Source: CBDFLT01 sp965249225
Lineage (GTDB): Bacteria > Chloroflexota > Dehalococcoidia > Lucifugimonadales > G963668185
Assembly: GCA_965249225.1 (NCBI GenBank)
Contig: CBDFLT010000009.1
Coordinates: forward strand, 434,001 to 498,000
Length of the DNA: 64,000 nucleotides
Direction of reading: 5' to 3'
Both the position numbers and the translations under genes were made by a program. The notes beneath the pieces are model-generated. The model made no database searches and was not told where the DNA came from. It worked only from the letters and a program-made list of their open reading frames with translations. Numbering within the stretch: position 1 is the stretch's first letter; the number at the start of each line of letters is the position of its first letter. This document shows, piece by piece, positions 8,699 through 18,146 of this stretch.

Positions 8699-9322
8699 AT
8701 GCCCGCAATCCTTGTTGCGACCCGAAACTCGGGCAAGCTCAAGGAGCTCATGCCACTGCTCACTGACATCCCGTGTCATCTTCTGTCGCTCACCGATGCG
8801 GGAATAGAGGTGGAGGTCACAGAGACCGGCGCCACAATGGAGGAGAACGCATCCCTCAAGGCGACGACCTACGCCCGGCTAAGCGGGCTGCCCACCCTGG
8901 CTGACGACTCGGGGCTCGAAGTGGACGCGCTGGGGGGAGAGCCGGGTGTCATGTCATCCAGGTACGCGGGCGAGAACGCCGGCGACGCCGAACGGGTCTC
9001 GCTCCTGCTCAAGAATCTTGAGGATGTACCCGCCGAGTCCCGGTCCGCTCGATTCCGGTCCGTAATAGCGGTAGCCTGGCCGGGGAGACCAGTCGACCTG
9101 TACACGGGCGAGTGCTACGGAACAATCGCCTCCGAGCCCAGAGGGGCCTCTGGCTTCGGCTACGACCCGGTCTTCTTCCTTCCCGAGGCGGGCAAGACGA
9201 TGGCCGAACTCTCGCCCGAGGAGAAGAACCGCATAAGCCATCGGGGTATCGCCGCACGGAAGGCCGCAGCCGCCCTGAAGCAGGCGATCAGAGGCCAATC
9301 TCAAACCCACCGGGCCGGGTGA
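8699..9322 (+). CDS. rdgB: Non-canonical purine NTP pyrophosphatase (RdgB/HAM1)
   Basis: House-cleaning enzyme that hydrolyses dITP, ITP and XTP to monophosphates so they do not enter nucleic acids. The 207-residue protein starts MPAILVATRNSGKLKEL, the substrate-binding motif. LADDSGLEVDALGG with catalytic Asp residues, the SSRYAG loop, FGYDPVF and the C-terminal ISHRGIA with its conserved His and Arg are all present. Length is typical (about 195-210). It follows fbp by 21 bases. The ribosome-binding site is weak (GGGGGG about 16 bases upstream), which suggests coupling to fbp translation or readthrough transcription. Confidence 0.95.
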   Translation: MPAILVATRNSGKLKELMPLLTDIPCHLLSLTDAGIEVEVTETGATMEENASLKATTYARLSGLPTLADDSGLEVDALGGEPGVMSSRYAGENAGDAERVSLLLKNLEDVPAESRSARFRSVIAVAWPGRPVDLYTGECYGTIASEPRGASGFGYDPVFFLPEAGKTMAELSPEEKNRISHRGIAARKAAAALKQAIRGQSQTHRAG

Positions 9323-9343
9323 TACCGCCTAACCCGAACCGGC

Positions 9344-9349
9344 TATAAT
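9344..9349 (+). promoter_or_regulatory. Candidate -10 element for moaA
   Basis: A perfect TATAAT lies 35 bases before the moaA ATG. No convincing -35 is found at 16-18 bases upstream, so it may be a weak promoter, or moaA may be read through from fbp-rdgB. Confidence 0.4.
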
Positions 9350-9383
9350 TTGGACAGCGCATAGCTCAGAGAACCCAATAACG

Positions 9384-10391
<1,008 letters not shown>

Positions 10392-10411
10392 CCTTCCCCT
10401 GACCCATAGAC

Positions 10412-10485
10412 TCCCACCCCCAGGGTAGCCATTCTCACCCGACATCTCCAAGCCGTGTCCCATCCTTCCAGGGAAGGAACACCCC
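10412..10485. repeat. Dispersed intergenic repeat C, copy 1
   Basis: Degenerate copy of an approximately 75-bp element also found at 24601-24673, 55181-55256 and, more weakly, 58541-58601. Shared parts are a C-rich block with GGG, GCCATTC/GGTTATTCC, GTGTCC and ATCCTTCC-GGAAGG. The last forms a small hairpin (CCTTCC/GGAAGG). Confidence 0.6.
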
Positions 10486-10521
10486 AGTCGACATAGAGCC
10501 CAAGAGCCCTCTCCGGCGAAT

Positions 10522-10550
10522 TTGGTTACGGGCTAGTCGTGCGATACAAT
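10522..10550 (+). promoter_or_regulatory. Candidate promoter for the RNase HI-MoaC gene
   Basis: TTGGTT at 10522-10527, a 17-base spacer and TACAAT at 10545-10550, ending 34 bases before the ATG. The -10 is good and the -35 weak. Confidence 0.45.
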
Positions 10551-10584
10551 AGGCCCGGAGTGCGATGATGCGTGAGTCGGTAAC

Positions 10585-11460
10585 ATGATCGAGGTTTACA
10601 CGGACGGCGCGTGCATAGGCAATCCGGGGCCCGGCGGATGGGCGGCCATAGTTGTTGAGAACGGCCGCAAACGAGCCCTCCAAGGTGGGGAAGCCGATAC
10701 CACCAACAACCGGATGGAGATACTGGCCATAATCAAAGGGCTTCGCGCCGTCCCGGAATCGTCCCATTCCACGGTTTTTACCGACAGCCAGTATGTGGTC
10801 AACACACTAACCCGCAACTGGAAGCGCAAGGCCAATCAGGACCTGTGGGTGAGACTGGACGAGGAGGCCGGCAAGCGGCACGTGAGCTGGGAGTGGATAC
10901 GGGGCCATGCGGGGCACCCGCTAAACGAGGAGGCCGACGCGCTGGCGTACCAGGAGGCCAGGGCACGCAGCTCCAACTCCCCCGTCACCGGACTCACTCA
11001 CGTGGACGAGTCGGGGAAGGCAAGCATGGTCGACGTGGGCTCCAAGGCCGAGACCCAGCGCGTGGCCGTCGCGCGGGGAGCGGTGGTGATGAAGCCGGAG
11101 ACGCTGGCGATGATCCGGTCCAACGACATAGCCAAGGGTGACGTACTGGGGGTCGCGCGCGTAGCCGGCGTAATGGGCGCCAAGCACACGCCCCACCTCA
11201 TACCCCTGTGCCACCCGCTTCCACTGGACCAGGTGACGGTCGAGTTCGAACTGGATGAAAGTCGGAGCGCCGTCGAGATCACGGCGACGGCCAAGACGAC
11301 CGCCAAGACCGGCGTGGAGATGGAGGCGATGACGGCGGTGAGTGTCGCCGCGCTGACCATCTACGACATGTGCAAGGGCGTAGATCGAGGGATACGAATC
11401 GAGGGAGTCCGGCTCGCCAGAAAGGGCGGCGGCAAGAGTGGAGACATCGTACTGGAATAA
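10585..11460 (+). CDS. Fusion of ribonuclease HI and MoaC (cyclic pyranopterin monophosphate synthase)
   Basis: One uninterrupted 291-codon frame encodes two complete enzymes. Residues 1 to about 127 are RNase HI. It has YTDGACIGNPGPGG with D7, NNRMEILA with E45, FTDSQYV with D67, RGHAGH with H108 and NEEAD with D118, which is the full DEDD set plus the catalytic-loop His. Residues about 136-291 are MoaC, beginning LTHVDESGKASMVDVGSK, then LIPLCHPL with H210, KTGVEMEAM with K241 and YDMCK with D261 and K264. The join is a short Ser/Asn/Pro linker. MoaA is the gene just upstream, which explains the MoaC half. Why RNase HI is attached is unknown. Each domain alone has normal length, so neither looks decayed. 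Confidence 0.93.
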   Translation: MIEVYTDGACIGNPGPGGWAAIVVENGRKRALQGGEADTTNNRMEILAIIKGLRAVPESSHSTVFTDSQYVVNTLTRNWKRKANQDLWVRLDEEAGKRHVSWEWIRGHAGHPLNEEADALAYQEARARSSNSPVTGLTHVDESGKASMVDVGSKAETQRVAVARGAVVMKPETLAMIRSNDIAKGDVLGVARVAGVMGAKHTPHLIPLCHPLPLDQVTVEFELDESRSAVEITATAKTTAKTGVEMEAMTAVSVAALTIYDMCKGVDRGIRIEGVRLARKGGGKSGDIVLE

Positions 11461-11534
11461 GGGTCGGCGTCAGGGGGTCCCGCATACCCGCAGGCCAGGG
11501 GTCCTCGAAACCGTCTCAAAGAGGGCTTTAGGCC

Positions 11535-13586
11535 ATGCAAGAAGCAAGTACACCCAAGAGAAGCCCACCGCAAACACCCCGAGGCCTGCGGTTCGACATG
11601 GAGGTCCTGGGAAAGCCCCAACAATGGACGGTTTTCCACCGCGGCATCGAGTACCCCGGAGAGGTGATCGTCTCAGATACGGTCAACCCTGACTGGGGCC
11701 AGGCGCTAACAGGCAGCACCATGTTCCGCCTGGTCTTCTACACCGTACCCCGAAGGATTCCGGCCGGCCAGATTCGAGACGCACGAATTGCCATGGCGGT
11801 ACCGAGACGCTCGGCCAGCCAAGGCTGGCACAACCTGAACCGCGAAATCAGCGCAGTCCAGGAGGCCATCGCCGAGTATTCCACTGCCGCAGACTCAAGG
11901 CCCGATCACATCCGCCAGACCATGAAAGATCTGGAGGTATCGGTCAGGGACGAGCTGGCCCACCTGTACACCCTTTCCTTCTCTCAGGGCCGCATCTACG
12001 CAAGAACGGGAACCTTTATCGCGCCAGCCGACGTCTTCGTAGAGGATACCATCGAGTCCTGGACCGGACGTCTGGCCTCCTCCGTGCTTCTGTCGGCCTT
12101 CCCGAAGTTCCCAGTTGACCACGAAAGTTTCCCCAGCCCCCTTACCGGTGGAGGTATTAGGGCCCTGTTCAAGGAACTGTATTACGGAGACAGTGAGTCG
12201 AGCGAGCAGGTCCGAGCTTACGGACCGGGACTCGGCCTGACCAAACGCGACGATCCCAGCCGACCCGACGCAGGTGGATGTGAGGCGATTCGGATTATCG
12301 AAGGGGAGGTGGAAACGGGCGATGGATTGGTGCCCGCGCAGGATCTGCTTCACACCCTCTCACACACGCATGGGCTCCCTCGCCTCCTGGCGACGCTGTA
12401 CCTGCTCACGTGGGTCCGGCACGCCCGAGCCGAAGTGGAGCTAAAGGCGGACCATAGCGTTGAGGACCGCCATGGCAAGGAATTCCTAAGCGACTACATC
12501 ACCTGGGGCCTAGTACCCGAGGTTTCACTCTCGGAGTCACTGGCCGACCAGCTACAAGTCGTGCGGCGCAAGCCGGCCCTAACGTGGAGCACGGCTTTGC
12601 CCTATACCGCCCTCGTGTCCGGAGGGCTGGAGGCAGCCACGGAGCCGGCCGATGTTGCGGTGCAAGATGGACGCCTCATCGTGGCATTGGAGGAATTGGG
12701 GCGCCGGCTTGAAGATTCAAGGCAGGGTTTGACGGTCCTGGCGGAGAGCCTGGGTTCGAAGTCGGATGAGACAAGTGACACGCTGGACCAACTGCAGATG
12801 ATGTGCGCCGCCGCAGGGTTCCGTAGTTTCCATTCGGTTGTGGAGCAGGCGTTCGAAGGCCCAACCGGACTACGCCGTGCGTTGGACCTCCACACCAGGC
12901 TGGAGCGACTTTCGGGGTTGGCGTTGACCATAACTCTGGCCAAGCTCTATCTCAGCGAAATGAATTTTGGGCCCGCCCACCAGGACATGGCGCTGGAACG
13001 CGACTCGGTGGCGGCTCGAATCGGACTTGACAGCCTGCTGGTGGACCCGTCCCTCTGGGAAAGCATAGAGGAAAGCTTCCAGCGCCTGCGCGCGCGTTAC
13101 GCCCCGGTCTATATAAAGCATCATCTCCGCTATTATCGAGAGGCGGCGGAGCAGAGGCGCAGGCTTGAGTGGCTGAGTCTCCAGGTGGAGGCGTTGGCCC
13201 GGTTCAACGGCGTGTCCGAGCTGGGCGAGCCGGTGGGTGTTGACATCACACCGCGATTCACGGGGCTGACCTCGGCAATCAGGACATGCTCCGTTGAGAT
13301 GCCTTCGTTGGACGCCGCGCCGTACTGTCATACATGCCTCCTCAGGCTGGATGAAGATGTCCCCGCCGGGGAGGCCGAGCTGCTCTCCGCCGACACCGAA
13401 ACGGCCCTACGAGAGTACAACCGCCGAATCGGATCCCATAGCGTGCGCCAGATACTGGCCCACCCCACGCGCGAGCAGTTGGACAAGTTCATCGACCTGG
13501 TACACGTTAGCGATCTATCATCCCTGGCCAACGTGCTCGACGACGACGTGATGGAGTTCTTGCGCCAGTTCCTGCGAAGTAAATGA
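11535..13586 (+). CDS. Large protein of unknown function, possibly related to the DUF6079/PglY C-terminal region
   Basis: The 683-residue protein has no signal peptide and no membrane segment. I cannot assign a function. The N-terminal 300 residues mix beta-rich and helical stretches (ELAHLYTLSFSQGRIYARTG; FPKFPVD near 189-195). Residues 380-560 are mostly helical and possibly coiled coil. The end has a possible zinc site (C585, C598-x2-C601) and then a helical tail resembling the C-terminus of DUF6079 proteins such as BREX PglY. That resemblance is my impression of pattern, not a search result. No Walker A motif is present, so if related it is only the C-terminal portion. Its stop overlaps the pth start (ATGA), implying translational coupling with peptidyl-tRNA hydrolase. 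Confidence 0.7.
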   Translation: MQEASTPKRSPPQTPRGLRFDMEVLGKPQQWTVFHRGIEYPGEVIVSDTVNPDWGQALTGSTMFRLVFYTVPRRIPAGQIRDARIAMAVPRRSASQGWHNLNREISAVQEAIAEYSTAADSRPDHIRQTMKDLEVSVRDELAHLYTLSFSQGRIYARTGTFIAPADVFVEDTIESWTGRLASSVLLSAFPKFPVDHESFPSPLTGGGIRALFKELYYGDSESSEQVRAYGPGLGLTKRDDPSRPDAGGCEAIRIIEGEVETGDGLVPAQDLLHTLSHTHGLPRLLATLYLLTWVRHARAEVELKADHSVEDRHGKEFLSDYITWGLVPEVSLSESLADQLQVVRRKPALTWSTALPYTALVSGGLEAATEPADVAVQDGRLIVALEELGRRLEDSRQGLTVLAESLGSKSDETSDTLDQLQMMCAAAGFRSFHSVVEQAFEGPTGLRRALDLHTRLERLSGLALTITLAKLYLSEMNFGPAHQDMALERDSVAARIGLDSLLVDPSLWESIEESFQRLRARYAPVYIKHHLRYYREAAEQRRRLEWLSLQVEALARFNGVSELGEPVGVDITPRFTGLTSAIRTCSVEMPSLDAAPYCHTCLLRLDEDVPAGEAELLSADTETALREYNRRIGSHSVRQILAHPTREQLDKFIDLVHVSDLSSLANVLDDDVMEFLRQFLRSK

Positions 13587-14209
13587 AGAGAGCACGCTGG
13601 CCGCGGCTGGATAGGCTCTTCGGCCCGCGCAAGCAACCCTTCGGACCGCCGGCGAAGATCATACTTGGGCTGGGGAACCCAGGGGACGAGTACGCCGGGA
13701 CACGCCACAACGTCGGCTTCCGGGTCGTTGACCTCCTGGCCCGAAAACACTCCCTCCCCTTGGGCCGCAAGCACCGGGCGGCCTGGATAGGAGAAGGCTT
13801 GATCGCGGGCCAGCCGGTGACGATTGCAAAGCCTCGTACCTTCGTCAACCGCAGCGGAGAGGCCGCGATCTCTCTTCTCGCCCGTTATCGAGTCTCTCCC
13901 CAGGACCTGCTGGTGATCTGCGACGACATGGACCTGCCCCCGGGCAAGATCAGGGTCCGCGCCGGCGGCGGGAGCGGCGGACACAACGGCATCAAGTCGA
14001 TATCCGAGGCCCTACGAACCGAGGACTTCCCCAGGATACGCATCGGGATCGGGCGCCCCACAGGCTCGTCGGACTCGGTGGAGCACGTTCTGGGCAACCT
14101 GCCCTCAGAAGAGCAGGCATTGTTGAATGAGGCGGTGGAACGGGCCACCGATGCCGCGGTGATCGTCCTCACCGAGGGCGTTGAGGCGGCCATGAATCAC
14201 TTCAACTGA
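13583..14209 (+). CDS. pth: Peptidyl-tRNA hydrolase
   Basis: Releases tRNA from peptidyl-tRNAs that drop off the ribosome, an essential recycling step. The protein has 208 residues with a roughly 20-residue basic N-terminal extension before the family start (KIILGLGNPGDEYAGTRHNVGF). It carries the catalytic His in RHNVGF, the KPRTFVNRSG segment, DDMDLPPGKIRVR and GGSGGHNGIKSI. The ATG overlaps the stop of the preceding gene by four bases (ATGA). The lipoprotein gene begins two bases after its stop, so the three genes look like one transcription unit. Confidence 0.96.
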   Translation: MKRARWPRLDRLFGPRKQPFGPPAKIILGLGNPGDEYAGTRHNVGFRVVDLLARKHSLPLGRKHRAAWIGEGLIAGQPVTIAKPRTFVNRSGEAAISLLARYRVSPQDLLVICDDMDLPPGKIRVRAGGGSGGHNGIKSISEALRTEDFPRIRIGIGRPTGSSDSVEHVLGNLPSEEQALLNEAVERATDAAVIVLTEGVEAAMNHFN

Positions 14210-14211
14210 AC

Positions 14212-16236
14212 GTGAGTCTGCGCTCCCTTTCGGCCGTGTTTGTCATCCTGGCTACCGTAGTGCTGGCTTGCGGCCAGCCCGAGGCCACACCCGCTCCTAC
14301 GGAGACGCCGGTACCCGCGCTTGTGCAGGCGCCTACCACCGGGCCCACTGAAACGGCTGTCACGCCAACAGCCAAGGCAACGGCCACCGCCACGGAGAGA
14401 CAACCGACGCCCACTTCAGCAACCGTTCCCACCGCAACGGAGGAGGCAACGGTCTCCGGGTCCCGTACACGCCCTGAAGTCCCCGCGCTTGAGCCCATAC
14501 CGAACCCGCCGGAGAGAGACCTGTACGAATTGGGGCTGAGGCTGAGACCCGCGTCGGGCAAGGCCGTCCCCAGGATCGTCAATCCCGAGCCCGTCAGCTA
14601 CGATGCGGGACACAAAACAGAGTTCTGGGTCGTGGACCTGGATAACGACACCGTCTATACAGTCGAGGCCACACTCAAACACGTTAGCGTCCACGCGTAC
14701 TGGTACGTGGACGACTCCCTTGTCCTTTCAGAGGAGGACATCCGCCGGGCGGCGGAAGTGTTCGAGGCGGAAATTCACCCCATAGTAACAGGCTATTTTG
14801 GTGACATATGGAACCCTGGAGTGGACAACGACCCCCGGCTCACCATTTTGCACACCCCTCTCGAGGGAGTAGCCGGATATTACGGCTCGGCGGACGAGTA
14901 TCCGGCTGAGACGCATCCCTACAGCAACGAGCGGGAGATGATCTACATGGACGGTGGTGGCCTGATACCGGGGACTCAAGACTATCTCGGTGTGCTGGCC
15001 CACGAGTTTCAGCATGCCGTCCAGTGGAACCTGGACGGTAGTGAGGACGCCTGGGTTACTGAGGGTCTCGCGGAGGTGGCCAGGGAGCTTGTGGGCTACC
15101 AGGCGGATTCGGTGCGCGCTTTTCTGCGAAATCCCCACACTCAACTGAACTACTGGCCTGATGATCTCGGGTCCTCCTACTATAGCTACGGAGCGTCCAC
15201 CCTGTTCCTGACATACGTGATAGAGCACTACGGCGGTCGCGAGGGTCTGCGGTTACTGGCCCAGGAGCCCGCCGACGGCGCCAACGGTTTGAACGCATAC
15301 CTCTCCGAGTACGGAAAGAGTTTCACGGAAGTCTTCAAGGACTGGGTAATCGCCAACTACCTGGACGAACCACAGGGGCTTTACGGATATCCGGACCGTG
15401 ATGTGGCCGTGGCGACCGTGTTGGTGATGCCTGAGTACGGCGAACGGAACGAGGTCTTGCCCCAGTTCGGCACCCATTACGTAAAGCTACTGACCCTCCA
15501 AGGGGACATTTTCATCGACTTTCAAGGGCAAGCGAAAGCGGCGCGAGTGGGGACCGAGTGCCGCGGCGGTGAGCGCTGCTGGTGGGGTAACCGTGGAGAC
15601 CTTATCGACTCCACCCTGACCGGAGAGTTGGACCTGACCGGCCTGTCGACCGCCACCCTCGAGTTCTGGACCTGGTTTCAGGTGGAGGAGGGATGGGACT
15701 ACGCATACGTGGAGGTCTCGGCCGACGGCGGGAAAAGCTGGACGATCCTCAAGGGGTTGCACACTACGGCGCAGAACCCCGTCGGTAACAGCTATGGGCA
15801 CGGCTTCACGGGCCGCAGCAACGGATGGGTCAGTGAGAGCATCGACCTGTCGCCATACGTTGGAGGCGAGGTCTTGCTGCGTTTCGAATACATCACCGAC
15901 GAGACCACCTACCTAGACGGATTCCTTATCGACGACATCACCGTCCCCGAGCTAGGTTTCTTGGACGATGCGGAGGAGGACCGAGGCTGGGACGCCAACG
16001 GGTTCGCCAGGATAGACAATGTGTTACCTCAAGAGTACCTGGTGCAGGTCATAGTCGAGACGGCGGACGGCGTCACGGCTGTGAGCGACCTAGCCCTGGA
16101 CGAAGATCGGCGGGGACGCATGTTTGTCGAGGGCCTAGGGACCGAGGTCAAGAGCGTGGTCGTGGCCATATCTCCGGTCACGCCCGGCACACACCAGCCG
16201 GCCCAGTACACCCTCCGCGTCGGTCCAAGCGAGTGA
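14212..16236 (+). CDS. Secreted lipoprotein with a HExxH metalloprotease domain (immune inhibitor A/M6-like)
   Basis: The 674 residues start at a GTG two bases after pth. A signal peptide ends in the lipobox VLAC, with lipidated Cys at position 20. A Thr/Pro-rich low-complexity spacer follows (about 22-80). The protease part has HEFQH at 264-268, with E284 or E288 in WVTEGLAEVARE as probable third zinc ligand, giving a gluzincin-like arrangement. Residues about 480-590 form a beta-sandwich resembling the immune inhibitor A C-terminal region (SADGGKSWTIL; DGFLIDDITVP). It is likely anchored outside the membrane and degrades protein. The substrate is unknown. The final 70 residues look like another small beta domain. 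Confidence 0.8.
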   Translation: MSLRSLSAVFVILATVVLACGQPEATPAPTETPVPALVQAPTTGPTETAVTPTAKATATATERQPTPTSATVPTATEEATVSGSRTRPEVPALEPIPNPPERDLYELGLRLRPASGKAVPRIVNPEPVSYDAGHKTEFWVVDLDNDTVYTVEATLKHVSVHAYWYVDDSLVLSEEDIRRAAEVFEAEIHPIVTGYFGDIWNPGVDNDPRLTILHTPLEGVAGYYGSADEYPAETHPYSNEREMIYMDGGGLIPGTQDYLGVLAHEFQHAVQWNLDGSEDAWVTEGLAEVARELVGYQADSVRAFLRNPHTQLNYWPDDLGSSYYSYGASTLFLTYVIEHYGGREGLRLLAQEPADGANGLNAYLSEYGKSFTEVFKDWVIANYLDEPQGLYGYPDRDVAVATVLVMPEYGERNEVLPQFGTHYVKLLTLQGDIFIDFQGQAKAARVGTECRGGERCWWGNRGDLIDSTLTGELDLTGLSTATLEFWTWFQVEEGWDYAYVEVSADGGKSWTILKGLHTTAQNPVGNSYGHGFTGRSNGWVSESIDLSPYVGGEVLLRFEYITDETTYLDGFLIDDITVPELGFLDDAEEDRGWDANGFARIDNVLPQEYLVQVIVETADGVTAVSDLALDEDRRGRMFVEGLGTEVKSVVVAISPVTPGTHQPAQYTLRVGPSE

Positions 16237-16263
16237 CACACCCTCCACCATCGGATGGGTTTG

Positions 16264-16293
16264 TTGATTGGCCTTCCCTCCGTTTGCTACACT
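16264..16293 (+). promoter_or_regulatory. Candidate promoter for gatCA
   Basis: TTGATT at 16264-16269, an 18-base spacer and TACACT at 16288-16293. Predicted start is near 16300, about 79 bases before gatC. The same TACACT -10 is seen before fbp and the DUF1684 gene. Confidence 0.5.
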
Positions 16294-16378
16294 AGGCTCA
16301 CGTTAGCGCTGGGCCGGTCGATCCCATCACGGCGCCACCGAACCCATGTCGCCTCCCCGGGCCTCGAGGAGACCTGCC

Positions 16379-16666
16379 ATGCGGCTCACAATCGAAGAGG
16401 TACGCCATCTCGCCAAACTGGCGAGGATAAGCATGACCGAGGTAGAGCTAGAGCAGATGCGCGACCAGATGTCCAATATCCTGGAGAACTTCCAGGTTTT
16501 GGAGCAGGTCGATACCGAGGACGTCGAGCCGACGGGACATGCGGAGGACCTAGAGTCGGTGACGCGGGCGGACCAGGCCCAGGAGTCCGAGCCGCTGGAA
16601 GACATGCTGACCAACGCTCCTCGACGGGAGGAAGACTTCATCAGGGTCAGGTCGGTGCTGGAGTAG
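16379..16666 (+). CDS. gatC: Asp-tRNA(Asn)/Glu-tRNA(Gln) amidotransferase subunit C
   Basis: Small structural subunit that wraps around GatA and helps assemble the GatCAB transamidase, which makes Gln-tRNA(Gln) and Asn-tRNA(Asn) from misacylated precursors. The 95 residues begin MRLTIEEVRHLAKLARISMTE, typical of the family. The conserved end is NAPRREEDFIRV. The ATG at 16379 is favoured because GAGGAG lies seven bases upstream. An in-frame ATG at 16346 would add only a non-conserved tail. gatA begins directly after its stop codon. gatB is not in the window. Confidence 0.95.
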   Translation: MRLTIEEVRHLAKLARISMTEVELEQMRDQMSNILENFQVLEQVDTEDVEPTGHAEDLESVTRADQAQESEPLEDMLTNAPRREEDFIRVRSVLE

Positions 16667-18130
16667 ATGAAAACAGCCGAGCTGGTAAACCTCACTATTC
16701 ATGAGGCCAGAGACCTGCTTGACCGCGGGGAGGCCTCGTCGGTCGAGCTGACGCAGGCGGCGCTGAAAAGGACCGAACAGGTGGAGCCTCGGGTGAAGGC
16801 GTTCGTCACGGTGACCGGAGAGCTGGCGCTGGAGCAGGCCCGCGAGGCCGACACACGTATCGCCGCCAAAAAGGCGGGCGCCCTTACCGGTGTCCCCATG
16901 CAGCTCAAAGACAACCTGTGCACAAAGGGCGTGAGAACAACCTGCTCGTCGAGGATGCTGGAAGGCTTCGTCCCCACCTACGATGCCACGGTTACCCGAT
17001 GTTTGAATGACGCGGGGGCGGTGCTGGTGGGGAAGGGCAACATGGACGAGTTCGCCATGGGCTCGTCCACCGAGAACTCCGCACTGTTCCCCACTCGAAA
17101 CCCATGGAACACAGACAAGGTGCCCGGAGGAAGCAGCGGTGGCCCGGCCGCCGCGGTTGCCGCGGGAGAGTGTCTATACTCCCTGGGCTCGGACACGGGC
17201 GGCAGCATCCGACAGCCAGCTTCCCTTTGCGGCGTCGTGGGGCTCAAGCCTACCTACGGCCTGGTCAGCCGGTATGGTCTCGTGGCCTTCGCAAGCTCCC
17301 TCGACCAGATCGGCCCGATCACCAAGGACGTGACCGACGCCGCGATAGTCCTAAACACGATAGCCGGACACGACCCCCTGGACTCCACGTCGATCCCAAC
17401 CGACATCCCCGACTATACCACCGCCCTCGGAAAGGACCTGAAGGGGATACGCATCGGCGTTCCCAGAGAGTACTTCGCGGAGGGCATCGAGACGGGTGTG
17501 GAGGACGCCGTTCGAACGGCAATCGACGTGCTGGAGGGGCTGGGCGCCGAGATAGCCGAGACCACGCTGCCCAACTCTCGAAACGCTCTGGCGGTGTACT
17601 ACATCATCGCCCCGTCGGAGGCGTCGGCCAACCTGTCGCGCTATGACGGGGTGAAGTACGGCTACTCAGCAACCAAGGCCGACGGCATGTGGGATGCGTT
17701 AGAGAGGACCCGCCAGGAAGGGTTTGGGCCGGAGGTGAAGCGGCGCATCATGCTGGGGACCTACGCGCTGTCCGCCGGATATTACGACGCCTACTACCTC
17801 AAGGCCCAGAAGGTAAGAACGATAATCCGACGAGAGTTCGAGGAGGTGTTCAGCCATTTCGACGCGCTTGTAACGCCGACCTCACCATCCGTAGCCTTCG
17901 GCCTTGGCGTCAAGACGGCCGACCCGATCCAGATGTACCTTAACGACATATTCACCATGCCCGCCAACATCGCTGGAATTCCCGGCATCTCAGTTCCCGC
18001 CGGCATGGTGAACGGACTGCCCGTAGGACTCCAGATAATGGCTCCGGTCCGTGCCGAGGAAACGCTGCTCCGCGTCGCACACGCCTACGAGCAGGCTACC
18101 GATTGGCACAAGATGAGGCCCGATCTGTAG
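16667..18130 (+). CDS. gatA: Asp-tRNA(Asn)/Glu-tRNA(Gln) amidotransferase subunit A
   Basis: Amidase subunit that hydrolyses glutamine and passes ammonia to GatB. The 487 residues contain the amidase signature with its Ser-cisSer-Lys triad. The Lys is in MQLKDNL, and the Gly/Ser-rich stretch GGSSGGPAAAVAAG is followed by SDTGGSIRQPAS carrying the serine nucleophile. Length and order match GatA closely, and the SRYGLVAFASSLDQIGP segment is diagnostic. The ATG abuts the gatC stop with no spacing, so translation is coupled. Two SDR genes follow within 20 bases and may share the transcript. Confidence 0.97.
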   Translation: MKTAELVNLTIHEARDLLDRGEASSVELTQAALKRTEQVEPRVKAFVTVTGELALEQAREADTRIAAKKAGALTGVPMQLKDNLCTKGVRTTCSSRMLEGFVPTYDATVTRCLNDAGAVLVGKGNMDEFAMGSSTENSALFPTRNPWNTDKVPGGSSGGPAAAVAAGECLYSLGSDTGGSIRQPASLCGVVGLKPTYGLVSRYGLVAFASSLDQIGPITKDVTDAAIVLNTIAGHDPLDSTSIPTDIPDYTTALGKDLKGIRIGVPREYFAEGIETGVEDAVRTAIDVLEGLGAEIAETTLPNSRNALAVYYIIAPSEASANLSRYDGVKYGYSATKADGMWDALERTRQEGFGPEVKRRIMLGTYALSAGYYDAYYLKAQKVRTIIRREFEEVFSHFDALVTPTSPSVAFGLGVKTADPIQMYLNDIFTMPANIAGIPGISVPAGMVNGLPVGLQIMAPVRAEETLLRVAHAYEQATDWHKMRPDL

Positions 18131-18146
18131 CAGGAGAGGACATCGA

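Noticed and set aside
10585..11460. Separate rnhA and moaC genes joined by misreading
   Set aside because: The frame runs through the junction without a stop. No ATG/GTG with ribosome-binding site lies at the MoaC boundary.
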